Source: Actinomycetota bacterium
Lineage (GTDB): Bacteria > Actinomycetota > Actinomycetes > Nanopelagicales > Nanopelagicaceae
Direction: 5' to 3'
Length of the DNA stretch: 47,562 nucleotides
Assembly: GCA_005800815.1 (NCBI GenBank)
Contig: SYEK01000003.1
Coordinates: forward strand, 1-47,562
In this document: positions 35,802-45,380 of the stretch, piece after piece
Layout: every line of letters begins with the position of its first letter
Position numbering within the stretch: the stretch's first letter is position 1
Notes under the pieces: model-generated
Seen by the model: the letters and a program-made list of their open reading frames with translations, nothing else
Told to the model about the DNA's origin: nothing
Databases searched by the model: none
Translations under genes and position numbers: made by a program

Positions 35802-36632
35802 GTGAGTACATATGCATATCTGGGTCCAAAGGGAACATTCACCGAGGCTGCGCTCAAGAAAATCACCTCCTCCAATGACTCCTTAATCCCTTATGCAAAT
35901 GTCACCGCTGCGCTAGATGCAGTCCGTATTGGCAAAGCCCATTTCGCATTAGTGCCTATCGAAAACTCGGTCGAGGGAGTGGTTGCACGGACTCTTGACG
36001 AACTTGCAACAGGTACTCCTCTAGTCATTGTTGGTGAAGTCACTTTGCCTGTCTCTTTCGCACTTATGGTCAAGAGCTTTGAGGTCAATATCCGCCGTAT
36101 TGCGACACATCCGCATGCAGAGGCACAATGTAGGAGCTATATAGCCACGAACTATCCTGATGCGGAGCTGATCTCAACTGCCTCAACTGCGGCCGCTGCT
36201 GAGGCCATTGGTCGTGGTGAATTCGATGCAGCGATCGCAGCCCCAGTAGCGGCGGCCCATTATGGGCTGCGTGTAATCGCAGACAACATAGGCGATAACA
36301 TCGGGGCGATCACTCGTTTTATCGTGGTGACGAAACCAGGTACTTTACCCAAAGCCACGGGCTTTGACCGGACCTCATTGGCTGTTTTTATCGCCATTGA
36401 TCATGCAGGGGCACTGCTTGAGATTCTGAGCGAGTTTGCCAAACGAGATGTGAATATGACCTTTATTCAGAGTCGTCCCACGGGTTTAGAGCTTGGCCAT
36501 TATCATTTCATCATCGAAGTTGAAGGCCATAGCGCCGACTCTGCGATTAAGGAGACGATCAAGGCTTTACAGGCGATCTGTGAGGACATCCGTTTCTTGG
36601 GATCCTATCCGCGAGAAAAGGTCGGCAAATGA
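35802..36632 (+). CDS. pheA: prephenate dehydratase
   Basis: Converts prephenate to phenylpyruvate in phenylalanine synthesis. The 276-residue protein has a catalytic domain ([24 protein letters not shown] and ITRFIVV, with the catalytic Thr-Arg-Phe) and a C-terminal ACT regulatory domain ([17 protein letters not shown]) expected to bind phenylalanine. It has no chorismate mutase domain. GTG start. Its stop overlaps serS as ATGA; pheA-serS adjacency is common in actinobacteria. Confidence 0.95.
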   Translation: MSTYAYLGPKGTFTEAALKKITSSNDSLIPYANVTAALDAVRIGKAHFALVPIENSVEGVVARTLDELATGTPLVIVGEVTLPVSFALMVKSFEVNIRRIATHPHAEAQCRSYIATNYPDAELISTASTAAAAEAIGRGEFDAAIAAPVAAAHYGLRVIADNIGDNIGAITRFIVVTKPGTLPKATGFDRTSLAVFIAIDHAGALLEILSEFAKRDVNMTFIQSRPTGLELGHYHFIIEVEGHSADSAIKETIKALQAICEDIRFLGSYPREKVGK

Positions 36633-37888
36633 TCGATTTGAAATTCCTACGCGAGAACCCTGATGTGGTGCGTGCATCACAAAAGGGGCGCGGTGAGGAT
36701 ATAAGCATCGTAGATAAAGTGTTAGTCAGCGATGAGGCTCGGCGCCTTGCAATCACTGAGTTTGAGGCTCTGCGGGCTGAGCAAAACACGTTATCAAAAG
36801 CGGTCGCAGGAGCAAAGGGTGAAGAGAAGAGCGCTCTTTTGGAGCGAGGCAAAACTCTGGCAACGAAGGTAAAACAGGCCGATAACACAAGAGCAGAGTT
36901 AGAGGCTGCGACCAAAGAGCTGATCATGCAGCTTTCGAATATTTTGGATCCATCTGCACCGATCGGCAAAGAAGAGGATTTCGTAGTCATCGAACATGTC
37001 GGTACACCTCGCGTATTTGACTTTGAGGCCAAAGATCACATCGAACTGGGCAAACTCTTGGGTGCAATCGATACCGAGCGTGGTGCAAAAGTAGCCGGCT
37101 CCCGCTCTTACTTCCTCACAGGCGCAGGGGCGATGCTCGAGTTTGCACTCATAAACTATGCAATCACCTCAGCGATCAAAGCCGGTTTTATTCCTGTCAT
37201 CCCCCCTGTGTTGGTGAATCCATCGGCGATGGAGGGCACAGGATTTTTGGGGCAGGCATCTGAGAACGTCTACCATCTTGAAAGAGATGATCTCTATCTT
37301 GTGGGTACCAGTGAGGTCTCTCTTGCAGCCTTTCATATGGATGAGATCTTGCCGGTAGAGAAACTACCTATCCGGTATGCCGGTTATTCATCGTGTTTTC
37401 GTCGCGAGGCTGGTACGTATGGCAAAGACACCCGAGGAATCATCCGAGTGCATCAATTTGATAAGGTCGAAATGTTCTCTTTTTGTCACCCCGACCAGGC
37501 CCAGGAAGAGCACAGACGCCTCTTGCAGTGGGAAAAACAGATCCTTGATGCGATGGAGCTTCCCTACAGAGTCATCGATGTCGCATCTGGGGATCTGGGT
37601 TCAAGTGCTAACCGTAAGTTTGATATCGAGGCATGGATCCCGACACAAAAGGCCTACCGGGAGGTCACAAGTACCTCTAACTGCGCAGAGTTCCAGGCCC
37701 GCCGCTTGAATATCCGTTATAAGGATGAGAGTGGAGCCAAGACCGTAGCGACCTTAAATGGGACGTTAGTTGCGATCCCTCGCATGATCGTTGCGATCCT
37801 TGAGAACCATCAAAACCCAGATGGCACCGTCAATATACCGAAGGCTCTACAAGCATTCCTTGGCGCCCAACGATTCGAGTTGGTGTGA
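36629..37888 (+). CDS. serS: serine--tRNA ligase
   Basis: Charges tRNA-Ser. The 419-residue class II synthetase starts [17 protein letters not shown], has the long N-terminal coiled-coil arm (about residues 30-105) that grips the tRNA variable arm, motif 2 in [20 protein letters not shown] and motif 3 near [17 protein letters not shown]. Two tRNA-Ser genes lie downstream in the same window (38742 and 43924). It overlaps both pheA and the HAD gene by four bases. Confidence 0.96.
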   Translation: MIDLKFLRENPDVVRASQKGRGEDISIVDKVLVSDEARRLAITEFEALRAEQNTLSKAVAGAKGEEKSALLERGKTLATKVKQADNTRAELEAATKELIMQLSNILDPSAPIGKEEDFVVIEHVGTPRVFDFEAKDHIELGKLLGAIDTERGAKVAGSRSYFLTGAGAMLEFALINYAITSAIKAGFIPVIPPVLVNPSAMEGTGFLGQASENVYHLERDDLYLVGTSEVSLAAFHMDEILPVEKLPIRYAGYSSCFRREAGTYGKDTRGIIRVHQFDKVEMFSFCHPDQAQEEHRRLLQWEKQILDAMELPYRVIDVASGDLGSSANRKFDIEAWIPTQKAYREVTSTSNCAEFQARRLNIRYKDESGAKTVATLNGTLVAIPRMIVAILENHQNPDGTVNIPKALQAFLGAQRFELV

Positions 37889-38697
37889 GTAGACGCCCAA
37901 AACTCATTGCAACTGATCTAGATGGCACCATAGTCCAACACAGTAACAAGATCTCAGCACGCACTATCGATATCTTCACTAAGGCCCACGCCATGGGGAT
38001 CCACATCTTCTTCGTCACAGGGCGACCACCTCGGTGGATGGATGAGATTCGAGATGCCTTTGGCTTTGGTGGGGCGATCTGCGCTAATGGTGCGATGTTG
38101 TACGACCTTCAAACCGGCACTGTGACACAAGAGTGGATGATCTCTCAAGAGGATCAATTTCAGATCGCCCATCGTCTGCGCACTGCGATCCCAGGTGTCT
38201 CGTTTGCAGTTGAGGCACATGATTATTACTACCGTGAGAAGAGTTACATACCACGATGGGATGTCGGCCTTGATAATGTCGGGGTATCAAAGATCGAAGA
38301 TGTCATCAAGGGCCCAGCATTGAAGATGTTGGCACGCTGTAGTGCCGGTGAGTTAACCTCCGATCAGATGTTGGAGATAGCCACCGGTGAGCTAGAGGGC
38401 TGCGCGACGGTTACGCACTCCAATGCCCGCGAATCCCTGTTGGAGATATCTGCACTTGGAATCTCAAAGGGAGCAACACTCGCGGTTGTGGCATCACGTC
38501 TGAATATTGATGCCAGTGATTGTGTCTCATTCGGTGATAACCCCAATGACTTCTCGATGCTGCGCTGGTGTGGACGCTCATTTGCAATGGCCGATGGACA
38601 TCCTGAGGGGTTCTCACATGCGAGTGGGATCGCTCTTGCCTGTGCAGATGATGGTGTGGCACTCATTCTTGAAGAGATGTTGGAACTCCCTCTCTAA
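37885..38697 (+). CDS. HAD superfamily (Cof-type) phosphatase
   Basis: A 270-residue HAD hydrolase of the Cof/IIB group: motif I is DLDGTIV (about residues 10-16), motif III lysine in [12 protein letters not shown] and motif [14 protein letters not shown]2-type cap domain fills the middle (about 80-190). Such enzymes remove phosphate from sugar phosphates, FMN or similar small molecules; the substrate is unknown. GTG start overlapping the serS stop. HAD genes after serS are frequent in actinobacteria. Confidence 0.9.
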   Translation: MSRRPKLIATDLDGTIVQHSNKISARTIDIFTKAHAMGIHIFFVTGRPPRWMDEIRDAFGFGGAICANGAMLYDLQTGTVTQEWMISQEDQFQIAHRLRTAIPGVSFAVEAHDYYYREKSYIPRWDVGLDNVGVSKIEDVIKGPALKMLARCSAGELTSDQMLEIATGELEGCATVTHSNARESLLEISALGISKGATLAVVASRLNIDASDCVSFGDNPNDFSMLRWCGRSFAMADGHPEGFSHASGIALACADDGVALILEEMLELPL

Positions 38698-38741
38698 TCG
38701 GGGATTTTTCGCGGGCCTTTTATTCAGGTAATCTCTCCTAT

Positions 38742-38827
38742 GGAGGGCTCGCATAGCGGCCGAGTGCACCGGTCTTGAAAACCGGCAAACGAAAGTTTCG
38801 TGGGTTCAAATCCCACGCCCTCCGCCA
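38742..38827 (+). tRNA. tRNA-Ser(UGA)
   Basis: Class II tRNA with acceptor GGAGGGC/GCCCTCC, anticodon stem CCGGT/ACCGG with loop CTTGAAA (anticodon TGA), a long variable arm (about 38784-38801) and T-arm GTGGGTTCAAATCCCAC. The discriminator is G and CCA is encoded at 38825-38827, the only encoded CCA among the complete tRNA genes here. It is close to serS. Confidence 0.95.
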
Positions 38828-38940
38828 TCTCTTACCGACTATGTGGCTGAGTTCATAGCCCTTTAGCCCGACTCCATGTAGCCATCCTTAGTAGGCAAGA
38901 GGAGAATCAGGCTCAGGAAATACCGTAAGGGAGCTATGTA

Positions 38941-39744
38941 ATGTCGGGTGTCTTCTCGCCAACGAGGGCAAAGATAGACAAACGGACCCTTCGCACGGAT
39001 AAATGGTGGTTACAACCTGCCCTCACATTTGGAGTCCTAATCTCCTTTGTAATCTATGCAACCTTTAGGGCCTTTGAAAATGCGAACTACTTTGCAGAGC
39101 CCCTTATCTCACCTTTCTACTCCCCCTGTCTTTCTGGCGCATGCGAACCCGGGACAGTCCTTGCCATCTTTGGTCAGCCCTTTAACAACCAGTACTTTGG
39201 TATCGGAATCTCTCCAGCTCTTTTCATCTTGATCTTTCCTCTTGGTTTTCGTATGACCTGTTATTACTACCGTAAGTCTTACTACCGCGCCTTTTGGATG
39301 TCGCCACCGGCATGTGCAGTGGCCGAGCCTCACAAAAAATATACAGGCGAGACACGTGCACCTTTGATCTTGCAGAACAGCCACCGCTGGTTCTTCTACG
39401 CAGGTCTGGTCTTTAACATAATTCTCACGTGGGACACCATCTTGGCATTTAGGAATGCCGAGAAAGAGTGGGGCCATATGAGTGTTGGCACACTCGTCTT
39501 CATCTTCTCGACGACGATGCTGTGGCTCTATTCACTCTCCTGTCACACCTGTCGTCACACTCTTGGTGGGCGGCTCAAGCACTTCTCTAAACATCCGGTG
39601 CGGTATAAGGCTTGGAGCCTTGTCTCAGCACTCAATCACAGACACCCGACCTTTGCTTGGATCTCACTCTTTGGGGTGGCAGGTGCCGATATTTATGTAC
39701 GCGCGGTTGCAACGGGTGCAATCACTAACTTCTACTTCTTCTAA
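38941..39744 (+). CDS. succinate dehydrogenase membrane anchor subunit, Sdh1 type
   Basis: A 267-residue membrane protein with about five helices (near residues 25-46, 90-110, 147-170, 185-205 and 240-262) and several histidines that could bind haem. It is not like the common SdhC or SdhD pair; order and sizes (anchor 267, flavoprotein 627, iron-sulfur 253) match the mycobacterial Rv0249c-Rv0248c-Rv0247c type (Sdh1). An AAGGGAG SD lies eight bases before ATG. A CHTCRHTLGG motif near residue 200 is notable. It should anchor the enzyme and pass electrons to menaquinone. Confidence 0.8.
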   Translation: MSGVFSPTRAKIDKRTLRTDKWWLQPALTFGVLISFVIYATFRAFENANYFAEPLISPFYSPCLSGACEPGTVLAIFGQPFNNQYFGIGISPALFILIFPLGFRMTCYYYRKSYYRAFWMSPPACAVAEPHKKYTGETRAPLILQNSHRWFFYAGLVFNIILTWDTILAFRNAEKEWGHMSVGTLVFIFSTTMLWLYSLSCHTCRHTLGGRLKHFSKHPVRYKAWSLVSALNHRHPTFAWISLFGVAGADIYVRAVATGAITNFYFF

Positions 39745-39755
39745 GGGAAAATGAT

Positions 39756-41639
39756 ATGAGCGAGTTAGAGCGTCACTCCTATGACGTCGTTGTCATCGGT
39801 GCAGGCGGTGCTGGTCTGCGCGCAGCAGTCGAGGCGCGTGAGGCGGGCCTGCGCGTTGCGATTATCTGCAAATCCCTATTTGGTAAGGCCCATACAGTCA
39901 TGGCCGAGGGTGGCGCAGCTGCCTCGATGGGGAATGCAAATGAGAAAGATAATTGGATGGTTCACTTTCGCGACACTATGCGTGGTGGCAAATTCCTCAG
40001 TCACTACCGTATGGCAGAGCTCCACGCCAAAGAGGCGCCAGATCGCATCTGGGAGCTGGAGATGTGGGGTGCACTCTTTGATCGCACCAAGGCGGGCAAG
40101 ATCTCACAACGCAACTTCGGAGGACATGAGTACCCACGCCTTGCACACGTTGGGGATCGCACAGGTCTAGAGCTCATCCGTACGATGCAGCAGAAGATCG
40201 TTGCCTTGCAGCAGAAAGATGGTCGCGACACAGGCGACATGGAGAGTGGGATCAAGGTTTTTGCAGAGCTGACGATCACGGACATCCTCAAAGAGAATGG
40301 GAGAGTCTCTGGTGCCTATGGCTACTGGCGCGAGAGCGGTGAGGAGGTCGCCTTCCAAGCACCGGCCGTTGTTATCGCAACGGGCGGGGTTGGCAAGACC
40401 TTCAAAGTTACCTCCAACTCTTGGGAGGGTACTGGAGATGGTCATGCACTTGCACTCAAAGCCGGTGCCAATCTCGTTGACATGGAGTTTTTACAGTTCC
40501 ATCCAACGGGAATGGTTTGGCCACCATCGGTGCGGGGGATTTTAGTCACCGAATCTGTGCGCGGTGAGGGTGGAGTTCTCACCAACTCCGATGGTAAGCG
40601 CTTCATGTTCAATTACATCCCAGAGGTATTCAAAGATAAGTATGCAGATAATGAGGCAGAGGCAGATCGCTGGTATGAGGATCAAGATAACAACCGTCGT
40701 CCGCCTGAGCTGTTGCCCCGCGATGAGGTCGCGCGTGCGATCAATAGTGAGGTAAAGGCAGGTCGAGGTGGCGAACATGGTGGGATCTACTTAGATGTCT
40801 CAAAGCGCCTATCGGCCGAAGTCATCAAAAAGAAGCTTCCCTCTATGTGGCACCAATTCTTCGAGCTCGCCGGTGTTGATATCACCAAGGAGGCGATGGA
40901 GGTCGGTCCAACCTGTCACTACATCATGGGCGGGGTAGAGGTAGATCCCGATACTGCCGCTGCCGTCGGTGTGCCAGGGCTCTTTGCCGCAGGTGAAGTC
41001 GCCGGCGGGATGCATGGCTCCAATCGTCTGGGTGGAAACTCATTGTCAGATCTTCTAGTCTTTGGCCGTCGCGCCGGAATCGGCGCTGTTGAGTACGTAA
41101 AGAACAACCCTGCAAATCCAGTGAGTGATTCGGCGATCGCAGCGGCTGCATCGAAAATTCAAGCACCATTTAACCGTGAAGGCGGAGAGAACTCCTACGC
41201 ACTTCATGCAGAGTTACAGGAGATCACGCAAGATCTTGTCGGAATTATCCGCACAGGAAGTGAGCTCAAAGAGGCGATTACAAAGATTGCACAGATCAGA
41301 CAGCGCAGTGCAAACGTCGCTGTGGCTGGTGGACGTAAATTCAACCCGGGTTTTCACCTTGCATTTGATCTCGATAACATGTTGTTAGTCGCTGAGAGCA
41401 CAGCGAAGTCGGCGATAGCCCGAGAAGAGTCGCGTGGGGGTCACACTCGTGATGACTTCCCGGTGATGAGTGATAAGTGGCGCCAGGTCAACCACATCTC
41501 ATCATTTGATGGCAGCCAGATCTCTGTTCGCACACAAGTACTACCGAATATGCCCAAGGAGCTCTTTGATCTCTTTGACATCCACGAGCTGGAAAAATAC
41601 ATGACATCAGAAGAGGTCTCGAAAGGTGGTTCCAAGTAA
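39756..41639 (+). CDS. sdhA: succinate dehydrogenase/fumarate reductase flavoprotein subunit
   Basis: FAD-bearing catalytic subunit that oxidises succinate to fumarate. The 627-residue protein has the FAD site IGAGGAGLRAAVEA, the covalent-FAD His46 in GKAHTVMAEGG, substrate-site motifs QFHPTGMVWP and LLPRDEVARAI, and GSNRLGGNSL with AGEVAGGMHG. Its stop overlaps sdhB by one base. Together with the neighbours it makes a three-gene complex acting on the inner face of the membrane. Confidence 0.95.
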   Translation: MSELERHSYDVVVIGAGGAGLRAAVEAREAGLRVAIICKSLFGKAHTVMAEGGAAASMGNANEKDNWMVHFRDTMRGGKFLSHYRMAELHAKEAPDRIWELEMWGALFDRTKAGKISQRNFGGHEYPRLAHVGDRTGLELIRTMQQKIVALQQKDGRDTGDMESGIKVFAELTITDILKENGRVSGAYGYWRESGEEVAFQAPAVVIATGGVGKTFKVTSNSWEGTGDGHALALKAGANLVDMEFLQFHPTGMVWPPSVRGILVTESVRGEGGVLTNSDGKRFMFNYIPEVFKDKYADNEAEADRWYEDQDNNRRPPELLPRDEVARAINSEVKAGRGGEHGGIYLDVSKRLSAEVIKKKLPSMWHQFFELAGVDITKEAMEVGPTCHYIMGGVEVDPDTAAAVGVPGLFAAGEVAGGMHGSNRLGGNSLSDLLVFGRRAGIGAVEYVKNNPANPVSDSAIAAAASKIQAPFNREGGENSYALHAELQEITQDLVGIIRTGSELKEAITKIAQIRQRSANVAVAGGRKFNPGFHLAFDLDNMLLVAESTAKSAIAREESRGGHTRDDFPVMSDKWRQVNHISSFDGSQISVRTQVLPNMPKELFDLFDIHELEKYMTSEEVSKGGSK

Positions 41640-42400
41640 TGACACGCAATGTCAAACTCCGTATCTGGCGTGGAGATTCAACCGATGGAGGCCTTCAAGA
41701 TGTTCAAGTCGAGGCCAATACCGGTGAAGTGGTTCTAGATGTCATCCACCGCGTTCAAGCGACGCAGATGGGTGATCTTGCCGTTCGCTGGAACTGCAAA
41801 GCCGGTAAGTGCGGCTCTTGTTCTATGGAGATCAATGGAAAACCCCGTCTTGCCTGTATGACCCAGGTCGCCTCTTTTGGTGATGAAGAGGTAATCACAG
41901 TGACACCTCTGCGCGCCTTCCCAGTCATCAAAGATCTGGTCACCGACGTCTCCTTCAACTACAAAAAGGCGATGGAGATCCCTGCCTATGAGCATCCACA
42001 GAACTTGGGTCCGGGTGAGGCCCGTATGGAGCAGATCGATGTGGAGCGCTCGCAGGAGTTCCGTAACTGTATCGAGTGCTTCCTATGTCAAGATGTGTGT
42101 CATGTGGTTCGAGATCACGAAGAGAACAAAAAATCCTTTGCCGGTCCTCGCTTCTTCATCCGTATCGCCGAACTAGATATGCATCCGCTGGATACCCTAA
42201 AGAACCGCAAGCGCACTGCTCAGGAAGAGCATGGGCTAGGAATGTGCAATATCACCAAGTGTTGCACCGAGATCTGCCCCCAACATATCCGGATCACAGA
42301 CAACGGGATCATCCCGATGAAAGAGCGTGTTGTAGATACTAAATACGATCCTGTGCGCTGGCTAGGCTCCAAAATCCGCAAACGTGAGGGAATTGTTTAA
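41639..42400 (+). CDS. sdhB: succinate dehydrogenase/fumarate reductase iron-sulfur subunit
   Basis: Electron-transfer subunit of 253 residues. Three clusters are visible: a 2Fe-2S site in CKAGKCGSCSMEINGKPRLA plus the next Cys, a 4Fe-4S site in CIECFLCQDVC and a 3Fe-4S-type site in CNITKCCTEICP. It passes electrons from SdhA to the membrane anchor. It starts within the sdhA stop (TAATG) and ends near the convergent aminopeptidase gene. Confidence 0.95.
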   Translation: MTRNVKLRIWRGDSTDGGLQDVQVEANTGEVVLDVIHRVQATQMGDLAVRWNCKAGKCGSCSMEINGKPRLACMTQVASFGDEEVITVTPLRAFPVIKDLVTDVSFNYKKAMEIPAYEHPQNLGPGEARMEQIDVERSQEFRNCIECFLCQDVCHVVRDHEENKKSFAGPRFFIRIAELDMHPLDTLKNRKRTAQEEHGLGMCNITKCCTEICPQHIRITDNGIIPMKERVVDTKYDPVRWLGSKIRKREGIV

Positions 42401-42416
42401 CTCTTTGATTCAAGCT

Positions 42417-43859
42417 TTAGCGCAGTGAGGCCATCCAGGCCTCGATCTCATCTGGGTGATGTGGGATATGTTCGCTCAAATTGATACAGCCTTCATCGGT
42501 TACAACGACATCATCTTCGATGCGAATACCGATACCGCGGTACTCAGCTGGGAACAACTCATCATCAGGTTGGATATACAGACCAGGCTCAACCGTTAGA
42601 CACATACCGGTCCTTAAAATCGCATCACGATACTGATCCGTGCGTGCTTGCGCGCAGTCATGCACATCAAGACCTAGCATGTGGCTGACCCCATGCAAAC
42701 TCCACCGTTTGTGTAAGCCAATTTGGGGATCCATAATCTCTTCAAGGCTGCTCGTTAATATCCCCATATCAATCAAACCCTGGGCCAGAACAGTATGACT
42801 GGCTTTATTGACTGCCAGAAATGGCACACCATCTTGCACTGCAGCGATACCTGCCTTTTGCGACTCATATACGAGCATGTATAGGGCGCGTTGTGCCGGG
42901 GTGAATTTGCCGTTGATTGGCAGGGTTCTGGTGATATCTGCCGTGTAATACGAGTCGAGCTCGACACCGGCATCGACTAAAAGGAGCTCCCCTCTTTTAA
43001 TATCCCCATCATTGCGAGTCCAATGCAGGATGCAGGCGTGCGAGCCTGAGGCGGCGATTGTCGAGTATCCCAGATCATTTCCCTCAACACGTGCACGGCC
43101 AAAAAATGCCGCCTCGATGACGCGCTCACCCCGGGGAGTCTTCGCCGCCGCAGGTAAGACACGGATGATGTCACTAAAGCCACGGTGTGTGGCATCAACG
43201 GCCTTTTGTAGCTCTGCAACCTCGTACTCATCTTTGATCAGACGGGCAACTGAGACAAAGTTTACTAACTCATCTGAGCGAGCATGTACTTTGATTACCG
43301 CATCCACAACTTCGTCATAGCCATGAAGGGCTGCAGCAACGCGACCTTTGAGAAATTTTTGTAACTCACTGACTGCACGGACCTCGATACCGTAACGCTG
43401 TGATGCCTCTTCAGTTGTAAATCGGCGACCGACCCAGAGTTCACCGTTTTTCGCATCACGGTAGAAAGCATCGGTATCACGCGTGGACCGGGGATTGATA
43501 AAAAGGATGGGTGTGTGGCCATCTAGTGACGGGTCCATCACTAAGACTGAGTCAGGATGGGCCTCTACTCCTTGCACGCCGGTGTAGTAAGCGAATGCGC
43601 TATGGGGTCGGTACTGATAATCAGTGTCATTGCTACGCTGCTTTGGGCCACCGCTTGGAAGGATGAGCCTTAACCCTTTGAAGGCTGCAGATAATTGTGC
43701 ACGGCGATGTAGACAATGTGGGATTACCTCACCCTGTGTGATTCCTGTTAATGGGGTCGGCGCCCAACCACTCTTCATGAACTCACCAAAGATCTCCGAT
43801 GGCGCGACGTCATAGACCCGTTTTGAACCAGTATCTAGCGCCCTATCCCCGTTATTCAT
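42417..43859 (-). CDS. pepP: Xaa-Pro aminopeptidase (M24B family)
   Basis: Cuts N-terminal residues before proline. The 480-residue protein has an N-terminal AMP_N domain (about residues 40-170) and a pita-bread domain with the five metal ligands: two Asp in LLVDAGVELDSYYTADITRT, His in GVSHMLGLDVHD, Glu in LTVEPGLYI and Glu in GIRIEDDVVVTD. ATG at 43859 is chosen; a TTG five codons earlier is less likely. No clear SD precedes it, so it may be leaderless. It converges with sdhB (16 bases apart). Confidence 0.92.
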   Translation of the reverse strand: MNNGDRALDTGSKRVYDVAPSEIFGEFMKSGWAPTPLTGITQGEVIPHCLHRRAQLSAAFKGLRLILPSGGPKQRSNDTDYQYRPHSAFAYYTGVQGVEAHPDSVLVMDPSLDGHTPILFINPRSTRDTDAFYRDAKNGELWVGRRFTTEEASQRYGIEVRAVSELQKFLKGRVAAALHGYDEVVDAVIKVHARSDELVNFVSVARLIKDEYEVAELQKAVDATHRGFSDIIRVLPAAAKTPRGERVIEAAFFGRARVEGNDLGYSTIAASGSHACILHWTRNDGDIKRGELLLVDAGVELDSYYTADITRTLPINGKFTPAQRALYMLVYESQKAGIAAVQDGVPFLAVNKASHTVLAQGLIDMGILTSSLEEIMDPQIGLHKRWSLHGVSHMLGLDVHDCAQARTDQYRDAILRTGMCLTVEPGLYIQPDDELFPAEYRGIGIRIEDDVVVTDEGCINLSEHIPHHPDEIEAWMASLR

Positions 43860-43923
43860 ATGGAGAGCGTACAAGGGTGGGATAGCCAGACCAAGTCACT
43901 AGGCTAAACTCACCTGTGTTCAA

Positions 43924-44012
43924 GGAGACGTCGCATAGCCCGGTCGAGTGCGCCTCACTGCTAACGAGGTAAGGTAGAAATACCTTCGGAGGTTCAAATC
44001 CTCTCGTCTCCG
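43924..44012 (+). tRNA. tRNA-Ser(GCU)
   Basis: Class II tRNA with acceptor GGAGACG/CGTCTCC, loop CTGCTAA (anticodon GCT), long variable arm with AAGGT/ACCTT and T-arm GGAGGTTCAAATCCTC. The anticodon stem has an A-C mismatch next to the loop (CCTCA against CGAGG). CCA is not encoded. It lies 23 bases upstream of fprA. Confidence 0.93.
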
Positions 44013-44035
44013 CTCAAAGAGTTTAAGGAGCGGTC

Positions 44036-45304
44036 GTGTCTACTTTTAAAGTCGCGATTATTGGTGCGGGCCCAGCGGGCTACTTCGCAGCACAAGCTCT
44101 TCAAAACCTACAAAGTGATGAACGTATCTTTGCAATTGACATGATTGAGCGCCTACCAACTCCTTGGGGTTTAGTACGAAGTGGTGTCGCACCAGATCAT
44201 CCAAAGATCAAAACAGTCTCAAAGGTCTTTGAAAAGATCGCCGCAGACCCGAACTTTCGGCTATTTGCGAATCTTGAGATTGGTGGTGAGATCAGCGTCG
44301 CTGCGTTGGCTCAGAAATACGATGCCATCGTGCTTGCAACAGGCTCTTCATTAGGTAAAAAACTAGGGATTCCAGGTGAGGATTTACCTGGTTCTCTATC
44401 GGCGGCAGAGTTCGTGCCTTGGTATAACGCACATCCAGAGTTCGCAGATGTCGCAGTTCGCCTTGATTGTGACACCGCAGTTGTCATCGGTGCAGGCAAC
44501 GTTGCGATGGATGTCGCGCGCATGCTTGCACTAGAGCCATCAGAGCTTGATCCCACCGATACTGCCGAGCATGCAATAGGGGCCTTTAAGACAAGTGAGG
44601 TGCGCAATGTCTATATCAGCGCTCGCCGTGGAGCAGAGCATGCAGCATTCACATCACCTGAGATCCGTGAGCTTCCCAAACTAGAGCACACCACTGTTCA
44701 CATACAAAGAGGTGATATCCAAGAGGCGATCACCCGGGCAGGCAGCGAACCGGAAAAAGATGTGAAAAGTAACCTTGATGCGATGCTGGCTATCGCCCAA
44801 TCCGATCGCAGCCAGCATGAGCGCACTCTGCACTTCCTCTTCCAGCACACACCAAAGGCGATCCTGGGTAGTGAGCGAGTCGAGGGTGTCCTCTATTCGA
44901 CACCAAACGGGGATGTCACCATCCCCTGCGGCCTAGTTATTACGGCAATCGGATATCACGTGCAGGGAATCGATGGTGTCCCTTATGAGAATGGCAAGGT
45001 CGTCAACATTGACGGGCGTGTGAGCCAGGGAGTCTATGTAGTGGGTTGGGCCAAGCGCGGCCCAACGGGAGTCATTGGAACCAACAAATCCGATTCTGCA
45101 GCGGTGATCGAACTCTTGGTTGCAGATCTGAAGAGCCCAAAGGGGGCGGGGGATATCTCCCAACTCATCACTAATCAGAGAGTCATTGACCAATCGGGGT
45201 GGGCGAGAATCAATGCCGCCGAGATCGCAGCGGGTGAGCCAAGGGGTAAACCTCGAGTCAAGAGTGTCACACAGGAAGAGCTCTTGAAGCTAGCGGCTTT
45301 GTAG
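44036..45304 (+). CDS. fprA: ferredoxin/adrenodoxin-type NADP reductase FprA
   Basis: Flavoenzyme moving electrons between NADPH and ferredoxin. The 422-residue protein shows the FAD motif IIGAGPAGYFAAQ, the family motif LPTPWGLVRSGVAPDHPKIK, the NADP site VIGAGNVAMDVARM and the C-terminal GWAKRGPTGVIGTNKSD. This is the adrenodoxin-reductase-like group, common in actinobacteria. GTG start with AAGGAG five bases upstream. Partner ferredoxins are not in the window. Confidence 0.94.
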   Translation: MSTFKVAIIGAGPAGYFAAQALQNLQSDERIFAIDMIERLPTPWGLVRSGVAPDHPKIKTVSKVFEKIAADPNFRLFANLEIGGEISVAALAQKYDAIVLATGSSLGKKLGIPGEDLPGSLSAAEFVPWYNAHPEFADVAVRLDCDTAVVIGAGNVAMDVARMLALEPSELDPTDTAEHAIGAFKTSEVRNVYISARRGAEHAAFTSPEIRELPKLEHTTVHIQRGDIQEAITRAGSEPEKDVKSNLDAMLAIAQSDRSQHERTLHFLFQHTPKAILGSERVEGVLYSTPNGDVTIPCGLVITAIGYHVQGIDGVPYENGKVVNIDGRVSQGVYVVGWAKRGPTGVIGTNKSDSAAVIELLVADLKSPKGAGDISQLITNQRVIDQSGWARINAAEIAAGEPRGKPRVKSVTQEELLKLAAL

Positions 45305-45380
45305 CCTTATCCATTGAGGGGTAACCATGTCGTTACCTGCCGAGTTAGTAAAGATATCTATCTTCTGATTAGATTTGGCC

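Noticed and set aside
38828-38940. Riboswitch or small RNA upstream of the sdh operon
   Set aside because: Only a small GGCT/AGCC pairing is visible and no known aptamer features; it is most simply a promoter and leader.
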